From: Chondrinema litorale
GTDB taxonomy: Bacteria > Bacteroidota > Bacteroidia > Cytophagales > Flammeovirgaceae
DNA: 64,000 bases
Assembly (NCBI RefSeq): GCF_026250525.1
Contig: NZ_CP111043.1
Location: forward strand, 1,787,421-1,851,420
Reading direction: 5' to 3'
Numbering within the stretch: the stretch's first letter is position 1; every line of letters begins with the position of its first letter. Shown here one piece after another: positions 29,314 through 39,164 of this stretch. A program made the position numbers and the translations under genes. The notes beneath the pieces were generated by a model. The model ran no database searches, was not told the DNA's origin, and was given only the letters and a program-made list of their open reading frames with translations.

Positions 29314-30156
29314 TTAACAGTCATTTTCAGTAAAAAAGCTACCTAATTCACTAGAATTTAAACTATGCCTTAGTAATCTCTGATGATACACAACAAAGCT
29401 TATAACCTTTATTTTAGAAAGAACACCTAGCTTTTCTAGCTTGAGTCGGAGCTTGTTTTCAAGAATCACTTCATCATTGTTGCTTGTAACAAGCCAAACA
29501 TGCTTATTAGCATCAAACAAATCACTAAAAACTTTACGAGTACCAAAAGTAAAATGCCTGTATAACATCCAAGTTGTATAGACTTTTTTTAAAGAATAGA
29601 AATGCACCACTTTTTCAGCTACTTTCAACAACTTCTCATCAACAATACGATACTTATTAAAGATTTTGGTGGTTGTGTAAAGCCATTTTTCATGTTTGGT
29701 AAATTGCCTGAATAAATAATTGCCCAACCAGTTTTTTGTAGCAAAATGATACCAAACGTTTTCATAAATTCCATCTGGTGCAACTAAGCAAAGCTTATTT
29801 ACTCTTTCTGGGAAAAAAGCGGCTGTTGCCAAAGCCAATCGACAACCAATAGAAAAAGCAATTACATCAAAACACTGTATTTGCTCCTTTTCAAATAGCT
29901 GATGGAGCTCTTGCTTAAAAGCCTCAGGAGAATAATTATAATTCGTAGTATCCCATTTACTTTCTCCATGAGCAAACAAATCGAAACTATAAATAATAAT
30001 ATCTGGATATAACTCTATCAGCATTTTATAAACAGATGCACTCTGTCCAAAACCATGGAAGGCCAACAAAACTTTTGCATTAAATTCCTCACCTAAATCA
30101 TTATTTTGTAAGACTTCATTTCCAATAAATTTTGTGTACGAATGACTATCCATCAA
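29314..30156 (-). CDS. Alpha/beta-fold hydrolase
   Basis: 280 aa. The oxyanion-hole motif LAFHGFGQSASVY is near residue 30. The nucleophile elbow is AFSIGCRLAL, where Ser sits in an F-S-I-G context rather than the common GxSxG. The acid may be Asp in TSNNDEVI, and the His may be in FVVYHQRLLRH near the C-terminus. No signal peptide, so cytosolic. Substrate unknown; family members include esterases and C-C hydrolases. It lies upstream of rpsP on the same strand but is separated by rpsP's own promoter box. Confidence 0.8.
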   Translation of the reverse strand: MMDSHSYTKFIGNEVLQNNDLGEEFNAKVLLAFHGFGQSASVYKMLIELYPDIIIYSFDLFAHGESKWDTTNYNYSPEAFKQELHQLFEKEQIQCFDVIAFSIGCRLALATAAFFPERVNKLCLVAPDGIYENVWYHFATKNWLGNYLFRQFTKHEKWLYTTTKIFNKYRIVDEKLLKVAEKVVHFYSLKKVYTTWMLYRHFTFGTRKVFSDLFDANKHVWLVTSNNDEVILENKLRLKLEKLGVLSKIKVISFVVYHQRLLRHSLNSSELGSFFTENDC

Positions 30157-30328
30157 TAATTAAAATGTAATAAAAACTCTTTCTAAAATAATTTACTCAT
30201 CTTTTAGCTCCTGAAAAGTTTAACTTAATGAACTAATTAAACTTGACAAAAATTAAAAAATCATGAAATAATTATAATTGAAGCACAAAAGCAAACCCAC
30301 TCAAACACTGCTTTTCATAAAAAACCTC

Positions 30329-30336
30329 TAACTTTG
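30329..30336 (+). promoter_or_regulatory. -7 promoter box (TAACTTTG) of leuS
   Basis: Exact TAnnTTTG match 38 bases ahead of the leuS start. A T-rich GCTTTTC about 18 bases upstream may act as the -33 element. Confidence 0.5.
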
Positions 30337-30373
30337 CAGCTTTAAAAATTTACCAGAATATAAATAATGACTG

Positions 30374-33166
30374 ATGGCAGAATATAATCACCAGCAGACA
30401 GAATCTAAATGGCAGGATTACTGGCGCAAAAATGATATTTACAAGGTTGAAAACAACACTTCTAAACCTAAGTATTATGTACTGGATATGTTTCCTTATC
30501 CATCTGGAGCAGGACTACATGTGGGACACCCTTTAGGTTATATTGCATCAGATATATTTAGCCGATATAAAAAATTAAAAGGTTTTAATGTATTGCATCC
30601 AATGGGATTCGATGCTTTCGGATTACCAGCCGAACAATACGCAATTGAAACTGGCCAACATCCGGCAATTACTACTAAAAATAACATTGCTACTTTTAAA
30701 AGTCAACTTGCAAAAATTGGGTTTTCATTTGACTGGTCTAGAGAAGTTAACACCTCTGAACCAGATTTTTACAAATGGACACAGTGGATTTTTATGCAGC
30801 TATTTAATTCTTGGTTCGATAACAAAACCAAGTCGGCAAAACCAATTATCGAACTTAAAGTAACTTTCGAGCAATCGGGAAATACTGAGATTGATGCTGC
30901 TTGTGACGAAAATACACCTTTATTTACAGCCGACGATTGGAGTGCTTTAACTGCCGAAGAACAAGAAAAAGTATTATTAAATTACCGCTTAACCTATCCT
31001 GCAGATGCAGTAGTTAACTGGTGCCCAGCACTAGGAACTGTGCTTGCCAACGATGAAATAAAAGATGGCTATTCTGAAAGAGGTGGCCACCCAGTTGAGC
31101 GTAAGAAAATGAAACAGTGGATGATGCGTACTACTGCCTACGCAGATCGCCTGTTAGAAAACTTAGAAACCATTGACTGGTCTGACTCATTAAAGGAAAT
31201 GCAACGTAACTGGATTGGTAAATCTTTTGGTTGCGAGTTGGACTTCCCTGTGGTTGATAAAGACATTAAATTAACAGCTTTTACTACCCGACCAGATACC
31301 ATTTTTGGTGTTACCTATGTGGTACTTGCTCCAGAGCATGAGTTAATCGAAGAATTGACTACTCCTGAGCAAAAAGAAGCTGTAGAAGAATATGTAAATA
31401 CTGCTAAAAACCGCTCTGAAAGAGATAGAATGAGCGATGTAAAAACAGTTTCTGGTGTATTTACTGGTTCTTTTGTCGTGAATCCGATTTCTGGTGAGAA
31501 AGTACAATTGTGGATTGCCGACTATGTTTTAGCAGGCTATGGAACTGGTGTCGTTATGGCTGTACCTTCTTCAGATGATAGAGATTACCGTTTTGCACAG
31601 TACTTTGGCTTACCAATTAGAATGGTGATTGAAGGTACTGAAACCATGGAAGAGCCCACCGAGAAAAAAGATGGCAAGTTGATCAATTCTGATTTTCTTA
31701 ATGGATTGTATGGTGAGAAAATATATGGTGAAGGAACTGGCGAAGCTACTTGGGCGGCAATTAAGAAAGCAGAAGAACTAGGTGTTGGTAAACGCAAAGT
31801 AAATTATAAAATGCGTGATTCTGTATTTAGCAGACAACGCTATTGGGGTGAGCCTGTACCAGTTTATTTCAAAAACGATATACCTTATCTGTTAGCAGCA
31901 AATGAATTGCCACATGAATTACCAAAGATAGACGAATACCGCCCCACTGAAGATGGAGAACCGCCATTAGGCCGTGCTACAGACTGGAAACACGAGGGAC
32001 AATACCCTTATGAGTTAACTACTATGCCGGGCTGGGCTGGTTCTAGCTGGTATTTCTTACGCTATATGGATGCTAAAAATGAAAATGAGTTTGTTAGCAA
32101 AGACGCAGCAGATTATTGGAGAGAAGTTGATTTGTACATTGGTGGCACTGAGCATGCTGTAGGTCACTTATTGTATTCTCGTTTCTGGAATAACTTCTTA
32201 TGCGATAGAGGTTATATTAGCCACCAAGAGCCATTTAAGAAATTGGTGAATCAGGGAATGATACAAGGAAGATCAAGCTTGATTTATAAGGTAAAAACTA
32301 AAAACAAATTTGTTTCTGCTGGCTTAAGCAAAGATTACGATGTAAGTGAAATGCATTGCGATGTAAATATTGTACATAGTGATGTACTTGATCTTGAAGC
32401 TTTTAAAAACTGGAGACCAGAATATAAAGATGCTGAATTTGTTTTAGAAGACGGCAAATATATGTGTGGTAGCATTGTAGAAAAAATGTCTAAAAGATGG
32501 TTTAACGTAGTTAATCCAGATGATGTAATCGCAAAATACGGAGCTGACACATTGAGACTTTATGAGATGTTCTTAGGGCCAATTGAAGCATCAAAACCTT
32601 GGAATACAGATGGAATTGAAGGTGTTGCTAAATTCTTGCGTCGTACTTGGAATTTATTCTACAATAGCAAAGATGAGTTTGAAGTATCTGATGCTGAACC
32701 AACAAAAGATGAATTAAAGGCACTACATCAAACCATTAAAAAAGTAGCTTACGATATTGAGCATCTTTCTTTTAACACTTCGGTTTCGGCTTTTATGGTT
32801 TGTACCAATGAGCTTTCAAAATTGAAGTGCAATAAGAAAGCGATATTAGAGCCACTATTAATTATTCTTTCTCCTTTTGCACCTCATATCGCAGAAGAGC
32901 TTTGGGCTAATTTGGGTAATACAGAAAGCATTACTGGCGCTACATTCCCAACCCATAATGAAGCTTACTTAAAAGAAGATACTATTGAGTATCCGGTATC
33001 TGTAAATGGTAAGATGCGTGCTAAAATGGAGTTCCCTGCTGATATGGCTAAAGAAGAGATAGAAAAAGAGGTATTAGCTTCTGAAGTAATACAAAAATGG
33101 GTACAAGGAAAAACTCCTAAAAAGGTAATTGTAGTACCTAAAAGAATTGTAAATATCGTGCTCTGA
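30374..33166 (+). CDS. leuS: Leucyl-tRNA synthetase
   Basis: Class I aminoacyl-tRNA synthetase that charges tRNA-Leu. The HIGH signature is GLHVGHPLG near residue 50. The CP1 editing domain includes [19 protein letters not shown]. The KMSKS motif is [11 protein letters not shown] near residue 705, and a C-terminal anticodon-binding domain follows. At 930 aa it has the Bacteroidota-type length with insertions in the catalytic part. Start at ATG 30374 ([19 protein letters not shown]) is standard for the family. Monocistronic, with hairpin terminator. Confidence 0.97.
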   Translation: MAEYNHQQTESKWQDYWRKNDIYKVENNTSKPKYYVLDMFPYPSGAGLHVGHPLGYIASDIFSRYKKLKGFNVLHPMGFDAFGLPAEQYAIETGQHPAITTKNNIATFKSQLAKIGFSFDWSREVNTSEPDFYKWTQWIFMQLFNSWFDNKTKSAKPIIELKVTFEQSGNTEIDAACDENTPLFTADDWSALTAEEQEKVLLNYRLTYPADAVVNWCPALGTVLANDEIKDGYSERGGHPVERKKMKQWMMRTTAYADRLLENLETIDWSDSLKEMQRNWIGKSFGCELDFPVVDKDIKLTAFTTRPDTIFGVTYVVLAPEHELIEELTTPEQKEAVEEYVNTAKNRSERDRMSDVKTVSGVFTGSFVVNPISGEKVQLWIADYVLAGYGTGVVMAVPSSDDRDYRFAQYFGLPIRMVIEGTETMEEPTEKKDGKLINSDFLNGLYGEKIYGEGTGEATWAAIKKAEELGVGKRKVNYKMRDSVFSRQRYWGEPVPVYFKNDIPYLLAANELPHELPKIDEYRPTEDGEPPLGRATDWKHEGQYPYELTTMPGWAGSSWYFLRYMDAKNENEFVSKDAADYWREVDLYIGGTEHAVGHLLYSRFWNNFLCDRGYISHQEPFKKLVNQGMIQGRSSLIYKVKTKNKFVSAGLSKDYDVSEMHCDVNIVHSDVLDLEAFKNWRPEYKDAEFVLEDGKYMCGSIVEKMSKRWFNVVNPDDVIAKYGADTLRLYEMFLGPIEASKPWNTDGIEGVAKFLRRTWNLFYNSKDEFEVSDAEPTKDELKALHQTIKKVAYDIEHLSFNTSVSAFMVCTNELSKLKCNKKAILEPLLIILSPFAPHIAEELWANLGNTESITGATFPTHNEAYLKEDTIEYPVSVNGKMRAKMEFPADMAKEEIEKEVLASEVIQKWVQGKTPKKVIVVPKRIVNIVL

Positions 33167-33200
33167 AAGGCATAAAGATTCGTTCATATTACAACTAGAA

Positions 33201-33237
33201 AAGGCTGATTTGCTTAACATAGCATTCAGCCTTTTTT
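33201..33237 (+). terminator. Intrinsic terminator of leuS
   Basis: AAGGCTGA ... TCAGCCTT, 8-bp stem with a 17-base loop, followed by TTTT. Confidence 0.75.
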
Positions 33238-33415
33238 AATATGAGAAAATTAGGTATTATCTATAATTTAGAAGATATTTGCAGCATAATCGACTGAATA
33301 TCATAATTTTATTGCACTAACATTATATAAAATAGCATTTTATTAAGATACTCTTTACTAATATTCACAGCTAATTTCAGAATTATAATTAAGCAACCAT
33401 TAAATAGACCAAAAC

Positions 33416-34012
33416 ATGGAACTAACATTTGAAAATCCTATCACAACTCCTGGTGATTACCTTGCACAAGAAAGTAATCCTTTAGTTCATCAATCATTTA
33501 CTGAACAAGGAAAAATCTACTTTTTAGAAGAAAAATTTGAACTTGCTTTAAAGTATTTTAACTATTCGTTAGAGTTGGCTGTACAAACAGATTCTCCAGA
33601 ATTTTTTGTAAAACACTATCTTGAATGCTTATTGGAGGCATTAGAAATGATTGGAAATTTTGAACCAGTTATTTCTTATTGCGACAGGTTTATTGGTCTG
33701 ATTGAAGATGAAATGACAAATGAGGCTGAACAAACTTTTTATTTAGCTCTTTTGTACCAGAAAAGAGGAATCGTTTTAATTAAATCTGGTAAAGCTGACC
33801 TAGGTAAGAGTAATCTTGAAAATGCAGTGCAAATTGCTGAGAACAATAACTTCCCATTACTACTCAGCGAAAACATTTTATTCCTACTAAATTCAGGCAT
33901 CACCCCTGACCAACACAAAATTGTACAGGAGCAAGTACAAGCTGGTTATTTCGTAATTAACTCAGAAACAGTTAACAAAGAAATAGCAATGAGAAACCCT
34001 GAAATCAACTAA
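33416..34012 (+). CDS. TPR-like protein of unknown function
   Basis: 198 aa, no signal peptide, acidic. The sequence has the spacing of tetratricopeptide-like helices: 'HQSFTEQGKIYFLEEKFELALKYFNYSLELA' and 'YQKRGIVLIKSGKADLGKSNLENAVQIAENN' are two recognisable TPR units, with a third more divergent one between them. Such proteins are scaffolds. No partner is obvious from the neighbours (leuS upstream, nitroreductase convergent). Confidence 0.7.
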   Translation: MELTFENPITTPGDYLAQESNPLVHQSFTEQGKIYFLEEKFELALKYFNYSLELAVQTDSPEFFVKHYLECLLEALEMIGNFEPVISYCDRFIGLIEDEMTNEAEQTFYLALLYQKRGIVLIKSGKADLGKSNLENAVQIAENNNFPLLLSENILFLLNSGITPDQHKIVQEQVQAGYFVINSETVNKEIAMRNPEIN

Positions 34013-34021
34013 AGAAATAAA

Positions 34022-34045
34022 TGCTCCTGAAAAAAATCAGGAGCA
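34022..34045. terminator. Hairpin between TPR-like gene and nitroreductase
   Basis: Perfect TGCTCCTGA / TCAGGAGCA stem around six A. It lies between convergent genes; the T tail is short. Confidence 0.7.
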
Positions 34046-34054
34046 CTAAATTTA

Positions 34055-34624
34055 TTATATCCAGCTACCTTCGTAAGTAAATTCGGATATATCTTTTCTT
34101 ACTCTTGGTGCAGTTTCCCTATCCTTAAGAGGTTGAGCAAGTATATTGGCATCGCCTTTATAACCCACAACTATAGCAGTAACAGCCTCAAAACCTTCTG
34201 GTATATTTAAAGTTTCTTTTGCCTTTTCTGGTGAAAAGCCAGCCATTTGGTGTAAATAAAGACCTTCTGCTGTAGCTTGAATAGACAGGTTTGCTACTGC
34301 TGCTCCTGTATCATACATAGCATGTGGATTTGCCTGACCATTTTCACTAAAGGTCGTTTTAGCCACCACTATTATTACAACAGGTGCATGTTTTGCCCAA
34401 GCCTGATTAAAACTATTCAGTGTGTCAAATAATTTCTGATAGCTTTCTTCTTGGCTTTTGTCTGCATATATAAATCTCCAAGGCTGCTCATTAAAAGCAG
34501 ATGCTGCCCAACGTGCTGCATCGAATAGCCTGGTTAATTTTTCTTTTTCAACAGGTTTATCTGAAAATGCTCTAATACTCTTTCTTTCAGTTATATGAGG
34601 TAATACTAAGCTTGAATTTTCCAT
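34055..34624 (-). CDS. Nitroreductase-family FMN oxidoreductase
   Basis: 189 aa. The FMN-binding N-terminal motif ITERKSIRAFSDKPV is followed by AARWAASAFNEQPWRFIYA, and by the dimer/active-site region MYDTGAAVANLSIQATAEGLYLHQMAGF. The C-terminal TAIVVGYKGD block completes the family pattern. Catalyses NAD(P)H-dependent reduction of quinones or nitro compounds. The natural substrate is unknown. Cytosolic and probably monocistronic. Confidence 0.88.
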   Translation of the reverse strand: MENSSLVLPHITERKSIRAFSDKPVEKEKLTRLFDAARWAASAFNEQPWRFIYADKSQEESYQKLFDTLNSFNQAWAKHAPVVIIVVAKTTFSENGQANPHAMYDTGAAVANLSIQATAEGLYLHQMAGFSPEKAKETLNIPEGFEAVTAIVVGYKGDANILAQPLKDRETAPRVRKDISEFTYEGSWI

Positions 34625-34717
34625 TTTAGTGATATTGTATGTTGTAACATATTTTTTAAACGAAGATGTTTACATTAAGTTCATTACATGTTATTATGTA
34701 TATATAAAAATCACTTA

Positions 34718-35695
34718 TTAGAAATTTAAGTTATACCATTTAAGTTGATCCTTTTTTCTAATTACCTTTTTTAGGTATTGGTAATTCCTCAACATTAAAG
34801 GTGGCTCATCTATAACTTTAAATCCAAATCGCTTTGGCAGTTTTGTATAAAGAGACATTGGAGGCTTAGAACATGTAAGCTCCTTCAAATAGTTGCCCGT
34901 TTCGAAAGTGTGAAAATAAATATTACTTATTCCCAGCTCATTATGAATAAATTCAATAGCAGCACTTAGTATGGCTTCGTCCCAAATTTTATAATAAGGA
35001 AGCAAGGCATTTACATAATAATTTTCGAATGCAGCAAAGTTACTTTTTATATAAGCTCTAAATAACCAATGTTTATTCGGGTCTTTTTCATCCTTTTTAT
35101 AATCTAGCAAAATATTATACAGGTTCTTTGCTTCTCTGAGCCAGTCGTTTTGCAGTTCTTCTATTAACACTTCGCCGTTCTCTAAATCTATATCGAGCCT
35201 TGCCCAAGCCAATGTATTTCTCTTGTTTAATGCCACCGGATGTGATGTAGAAGCAAAAGGCCCGTCACAATCAAAAGGCTGCAAAAGATTAAAATACGGC
35301 ATATCATGCTGCCAAGAAAAATTTAACCTTAACACCAAGTTATACCCCGGTCTAGAAGTTTGATACCAAGAATCTTTTCTATGTTTAGAAACAAACTCAC
35401 CCCATCTACCCAATTCCAAACTAAAGTGCAGGAACTCCTCAGGCCAAATATTAGAGAAAGTCTCTGCATTTACAGACTTACTTGGTAATCGAGAAATTAT
35501 GTTTTTTACAGGTGCTTTGTCTAACAAAAAACCGATGTCAGATTTTTTTAAATCAGCAATCTTCACGTTTTCAGTTTCCATTGCTCTTAAGCGGGTAGAC
35601 AATAGCATTAAAGCATATCTATCTTTAAAATACCCGAAATACTTCTGTCCGAAATCCAGACAGCTTTCTATATATTCAATTTCTTTTAGTTCCAT
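34718..35695 (-). CDS. Uncharacterised protein with an IEELQ(N/S)DW-type motif, downstream of rtcB
   Basis: 325 aa, no signal or membrane segment. The central segment ARLDIDLENGEVLIEELQNDW resembles the 'IEEIQSDW' hallmark of acetyltransferase-like domains found in large phage polyvalent proteins. The later part (SNIYFHTFETGNYLKEL ... SLYTKLPKRFGFKV) fits the same pattern, in which a 'TGE' segment is followed by 'YDK.LPK...K.G'. This is pattern recognition, not a search result. Here the domain is a stand-alone chromosomal gene about 256 bases behind rtcB on the same strand, separated by a structured, GC-richer spacer. Function unknown. Confidence 0.65.
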   Translation of the reverse strand: MELKEIEYIESCLDFGQKYFGYFKDRYALMLLSTRLRAMETENVKIADLKKSDIGFLLDKAPVKNIISRLPSKSVNAETFSNIWPEEFLHFSLELGRWGEFVSKHRKDSWYQTSRPGYNLVLRLNFSWQHDMPYFNLLQPFDCDGPFASTSHPVALNKRNTLAWARLDIDLENGEVLIEELQNDWLREAKNLYNILLDYKKDEKDPNKHWLFRAYIKSNFAAFENYYVNALLPYYKIWDEAILSAAIEFIHNELGISNIYFHTFETGNYLKELTCSKPPMSLYTKLPKRFGFKVIDEPPLMLRNYQYLKKVIRKKDQLKWYNLNF

Positions 35696-35734
35696 TACAA
35701 AACAGGATTAATACATTAGGATATGATTTGTCTT

Positions 35735-35889
35735 ATAGCTTCGATCTGATGCTATCTACCTACCAGCCTGATGGAGGAGACAATCCCAGCAGTATTTTGC
35801 CTGTTTTGCCTCCTTGATCAGAAAACTTTCGGGAGGCTGACAATAGGCGCTCCCGTGTTTAGGTTACCCTTCTGCCAGAAGTGGAAACC
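35735..35889. other. Structured non-coding element between rtcB and the 325-aa gene
   Basis: This roughly 155-base block is visibly richer in GC than its surroundings and contains four successive hairpins: 35735-35755 (ATAGC/GCTAT), 35773-35813 (GGAGG/CCTCC), 35830-35855 (CGGGAG/CTCCCG plus an inner GC pair), and 35862-35889. In the last one, GGTT-CC-CTTCT pairs with AGAAG-GG-AACC around a three-base loop. It could be a structured RNA, an intercistronic processing signal, or a dispersed genomic repeat. A 30-codon minus-strand ORF (35910-35818) runs through it but looks incidental. Confidence 0.55.
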
Positions 35890-35951
35890 GATTTTACATA
35901 GCTTTTTCATTGCTTTATTTTTTAGGTTTATAATGTGTTTAAGAATGCTAT

Positions 35952-37355
35952 CTAAGCATTGTCCATCCGAACAATTTTTGGCTGAAATTTGCCAACAACA
36001 TCAACCAAGTCTCTTTGCGCTTGCATCACTTTCTCGATGTCTTTATAAGCCATTGGTGCTTCATCTAGACCTCCACCAATTAAGTTTACCTCGTGTTTCT
36101 TGAGTATTTGCCTCAACTCTTTTTTAGAGTTAGTTTCTCTGGCTTTTGATCTAGACATTACACGTCCAGCTCCATGCGAAGCAGAATTGAGAGATGCCGC
36201 ATTTCCTTTACCTCTTACAATGTAACCCGGCGCTACCATAGAACCCGGAATAATACCAAGTTCTCCTTTTTTTGCAGGTGTTGCTCCTTTTCTATGTACA
36301 ATTACTTCTTTGCCATTTGCCAGTTTTTCTTTCCAAGCAAAGTTGTGGTGGTTTTCAATCTGAGCTACAGGCTTTTCTCCTAGGGCTTTAGCCAACTTTT
36401 TATGTATTTGATGGTGGCAAGCCGAAGCATAATCACCCGCCAAATTCATGGCTAGCCAATACTCCTGCCCTGCCTCCGAGTTAAGATCGAGCCAAGCCAA
36501 ATGCTTTGCTTGATTCGGTAACCTACAAAGCGACATAGCTAATTGAGTATAATGCTTAGCGATATTTGCCCCCAATGCTCTGGAACCAGAATGAGAGAGA
36601 ATACCCAGATATTTTCCGGTTTCTATACCCCATTCGTTATCTGCATCAGTTATTTCTACTTCGCCAAACTCCACAAAATGATTACCCGAACCAGATGAAC
36701 CAATCTGCTTGTAAGCTTTATCTTTATTATATCTTACTACTTTAATCTCATCGAATTCTGGTCGATCAAAAATGGGATCATCCATTGGCTTAGAAAATCC
36801 ATTTCCGGTACCAAATTCTGTATGATCCATTAAATATTGCTTGAGATTACTACGGTGTCTTTCCAGATAATTTTCTGGCATATTGTAGATCGTCATACAC
36901 ATTCTGCAGCCTATATCCACACCTACACCATAAGGTATTACTGCATTTTCTGTGGCTAATACACCTCCAATTGGTAATCCATAACCGTGATGCGCATCTG
37001 CCATAAGTGCTGCACCTACTGCAACAGGTAGTTTAGTTGCTATTTCTATCTGGCTACGGGCACCTTTTTCGATGTTTTCGGCACCATAAATAGCATAATC
37101 TAACTGCTCAGATCTTAAAGCAATCTCTCTTCTGTATACTTGAGGCTCCAATAATTCAGTCACAAAACTCCCAAAAACTGCATCATCGCTGTACTTTTCA
37201 GGTGCTCGCATCACCTCAGAGAGTAGTGCTAATTTTTTTTCCTTCTTATCTTTCTTAAAGTTTTTTTGAAATATATCAAGCACCATAGTGATAGTTCTAC
37301 CATGTGGTACTCCTAGCTTTAGAAGGTCGTTCCCTCTAATTTTATCTTTAGCCAT
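35952..37355 (-). CDS. rtcB: RNA-splicing ligase RtcB
   Basis: GTP- and Mn2+-dependent ligase that joins 2',3'-cyclic phosphate or 3'-phosphate RNA ends to 5'-OH ends, repairing cleaved tRNAs and other RNAs. 467 aa. Metal-binding and core motifs: LMADAHHGYGLPIGGVLA, VGVDIGCRMCM (with the conserved Cys), SSGSGNHFVEFGEV and ILSHSGSRALGANIAKHY. The guanylylated His is His394 in SASHGAGRVMSRSKAR. No archease or RtcA gene is adjacent. A structured leader with a terminator lies upstream and an unusual protein gene downstream. Confidence 0.95.
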   Translation of the reverse strand: MAKDKIRGNDLLKLGVPHGRTITMVLDIFQKNFKKDKKEKKLALLSEVMRAPEKYSDDAVFGSFVTELLEPQVYRREIALRSEQLDYAIYGAENIEKGARSQIEIATKLPVAVGAALMADAHHGYGLPIGGVLATENAVIPYGVGVDIGCRMCMTIYNMPENYLERHRSNLKQYLMDHTEFGTGNGFSKPMDDPIFDRPEFDEIKVVRYNKDKAYKQIGSSGSGNHFVEFGEVEITDADNEWGIETGKYLGILSHSGSRALGANIAKHYTQLAMSLCRLPNQAKHLAWLDLNSEAGQEYWLAMNLAGDYASACHHQIHKKLAKALGEKPVAQIENHHNFAWKEKLANGKEVIVHRKGATPAKKGELGIIPGSMVAPGYIVRGKGNAASLNSASHGAGRVMSRSKARETNSKKELRQILKKHEVNLIGGGLDEAPMAYKDIEKVMQAQRDLVDVVGKFQPKIVRMDNA

Positions 37356-37425
37356 TATTATTAATTTTCTGATTTACAAATACTTACCAATAAATTACTG
37401 GTAAGAAATTTTAGGAGAGGGCAAC

Positions 37426-37456
37426 AAAAAAGCCCAAACTTTATTCAGCTCGGGCT
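37426..37456 (-). terminator. Intrinsic terminator upstream of rtcB (leader attenuator or end of a small RNA)
   Basis: On the minus strand, AGCCCGAGCT and AGTTTGGGCT form a 10-bp stem with two G-U pairs, followed by six T. It lies 70 bases ahead of the rtcB start, in the same direction, with no protein gene before it. Confidence 0.75.
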
Positions 37457-37665
37457 ATCAGATATTTAAAACATCTTGAAATAAAAATCCCGAACTGTAA
37501 GCCCGGGAGACATGTATATTTATAAATTTACATATTAACTCAACCAGGCAGTTGATTCACACCATCATATAATTGAGGTGAATAATAGTGGGCGATATGT
37601 AAACTTATTCTTAGCATTTCTTTGTGATTTTGGCTAAAGTGCAGGTTTAATATTAAGATGTCAAG
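37457..37665 (-). ncRNA. Candidate structured leader or small RNA ahead of rtcB
   Basis: The region upstream (minus strand) of the rtcB-proximal terminator holds several nested complementarities. A hairpin with TTAGC/GCTAA comes first. A three-way junction follows, closed by ACATAT/ATATGT, with inner hairpins ATTCACC/GGTgTGAAT and TCAAC/GTTGA. A TCCCG/CGGGA hairpin is next, then the terminator. No protein-like frame exists. It can be an attenuating 5' leader or a separate small RNA; boundaries are approximate and the class is not recognised. Confidence 0.45.
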
Positions 37666-37881
37666 TTTTTTTTGTTTTTTTTTAATCTACCTAACTTTCC
37701 CTTTCGTTTAATGTTCTAATATTAATTGCTAAACAGAATAAAAATATTTTTGGCTAGATATTTTCTTTATACAGCTAAAATAATAGGAAAAGAGGGAATC
37801 TTTTTTTCTAATTTAGCCTGATAATTTATCGTTATTTGCAGCTAATATTTTAGGCAAACAATTTTTTAATTAACCATCGAT

Positions 37882-38547
37882 ATGAAATCAAAAAACTTAT
37901 TAAACAATTTTCATTTAAATCGAAGTATCTTTTTCCTTGCGATTGTAATTTTTGCAGGTTTAGGAGTTTCAAGTTGTAAAAAACAACCTTCTTCTACAGT
38001 ACCTACCGCTGAAGAGCAAAGAATCGAAAAAGCCAAAGCAGATTTGAGAGCACTTCTCAATGACAATGATATGTCTATCGAAGAGATGGAAAACAGATTA
38101 GATGCTATAAAAGCTTTAAACATAGAAGACCCAGAAGTGGTAAGTTTAATTGCTCAGGTAGAAGCTAAAATTGCCAGACTAAAAGCAGAAAAACTTCGTG
38201 AAGAAGAAGATGCTAGAAGACGCCGAGAAGAAGATATGAGAAAACAGCGTGAAAGCGAGCCAGCTTATAAATTAAATAGTTATTTTAACAGAATAGCAGG
38301 CGCAGGTAGCACAGATGAATCTAACTTCCAGATTTCACAGGCATTAACTATGTTCTCTTCTCCAGAAGCACCAGTGTTAATTATTATTGCAAAAGATGGC
38401 GACATTGTAGATTACGACGAGCCAACTACAATTAACAAGTATCTTAACTACCTGAAAGATCAGAAGAAAAAAGCTGATACCATTGAAAATATCGTTTTCG
38501 ATGACAATGGTAAAATAAAGGAACTTGAACTTACCAAATTAAGATAA
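37882..38547 (+). CDS. Lipoprotein with coiled-coil region, unknown function
   Basis: 221 aa. The signal ends in a lipobox (GLGVSSC), so it should be membrane-anchored through Cys32. Residues about 40-130 are strongly charged and helical (RLKAEKLREEEDARRRREEDMRKQR), probably a coiled coil. The C-terminal 85 residues form a small folded domain (VLIIIAKDGDIVDYDEPTTINKYLNYLKDQ). The next gene starts four bases after the stop, so the two are cotranscribed and may act together in the envelope. Confidence 0.75.
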   Translation: MKSKNLLNNFHLNRSIFFLAIVIFAGLGVSSCKKQPSSTVPTAEEQRIEKAKADLRALLNDNDMSIEEMENRLDAIKALNIEDPEVVSLIAQVEAKIARLKAEKLREEEDARRRREEDMRKQRESEPAYKLNSYFNRIAGAGSTDESNFQISQALTMFSSPEAPVLIIIAKDGDIVDYDEPTTINKYLNYLKDQKKKADTIENIVFDDNGKIKELELTKLR

Positions 38548-38551
38548 GACA

Positions 38552-39145
38552 ATGATGAAAAGTATTAAGTATATATTCACAGGGGTTTTTCTCCTATTTT
38601 TACAGCTAAACACACAACTTTTTGCCCAAACTAACGAGCCAGAATTAGCTCCGGGTAGAAAAGCTGCTATCGACTCACTCGCACTTGAAAAAGTAAGAGA
38701 TTTAAGTAAATACATCAGTATTATTGGAGACAAAGAAACTCCTTTTTCAGAAGCCAACAGGGTAATTGAAAGAGCAATGGAATTGTTTGCCGAAGGTGCT
38801 CAAATGGGTGTTTCTTCTCTTAATAGCCAAGAAGTTAAATACTACGGTGTAAGAACTTATTTTAGAAGATTAATGGCGTTGAACTACGACAAAGTAAAAA
38901 TTTCGTGGTTTAATATCCAGTATATTAGTGATCTTGAAAGACAGCCAGATGGCCGTTACGTTGGTGTAATTACCATTTACCAGAAATTCGAAGGGATTTC
39001 TGAAGACGGAATGAAATATCAAGATACAACTAAAAAGGATATTACTGTATTTGTTGAGCGCAAGCAAACACAAATAGGCGGTAGATTAATTGGGTTCTGG
39101 GATGTATTACTCGGAGACATTAGAGTAAGCGAAACCACTCAATGA
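38552..39145 (+). CDS. Secreted protein of unknown function, operon partner of the lipoprotein
   Basis: 197 aa with a signal peptide (IKYIFTGVFLLFLQLNTQLFAQ, cleavage after FAQ). The mature part begins with a helix-rich region and ends in a beta-rich domain (VKISWFNIQYISDLERQPDGRYVGVITIYQKFEGI...). This looks like an NTF2/SnoaL-type or similar small alpha+beta fold, but no family can be named. It directly follows the lipoprotein gene and is closed by a terminator. Confidence 0.72.
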   Translation: MMKSIKYIFTGVFLLFLQLNTQLFAQTNEPELAPGRKAAIDSLALEKVRDLSKYISIIGDKETPFSEANRVIERAMELFAEGAQMGVSSLNSQEVKYYGVRTYFRRLMALNYDKVKISWFNIQYISDLERQPDGRYVGVITIYQKFEGISEDGMKYQDTTKKDITVFVERKQTQIGGRLIGFWDVLLGDIRVSETTQ

Positions 39146-39164
39146 TAATATATTAAGAATTTAT

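Noticed and set aside
35818..35910. 30-residue minus-strand ORF (MKKLCKIGFHFWQKGNLNTG...)
   Set aside because: It runs through two strong hairpins, is short, and has no independent sign of being translated. The structure is the better explanation.
35771..36103. 110-codon plus-strand ORF
   Set aside because: Most of it is antisense to the rtcB 3' end and the rest lies in the structured spacer; Cys- and Phe-rich, not protein-like.
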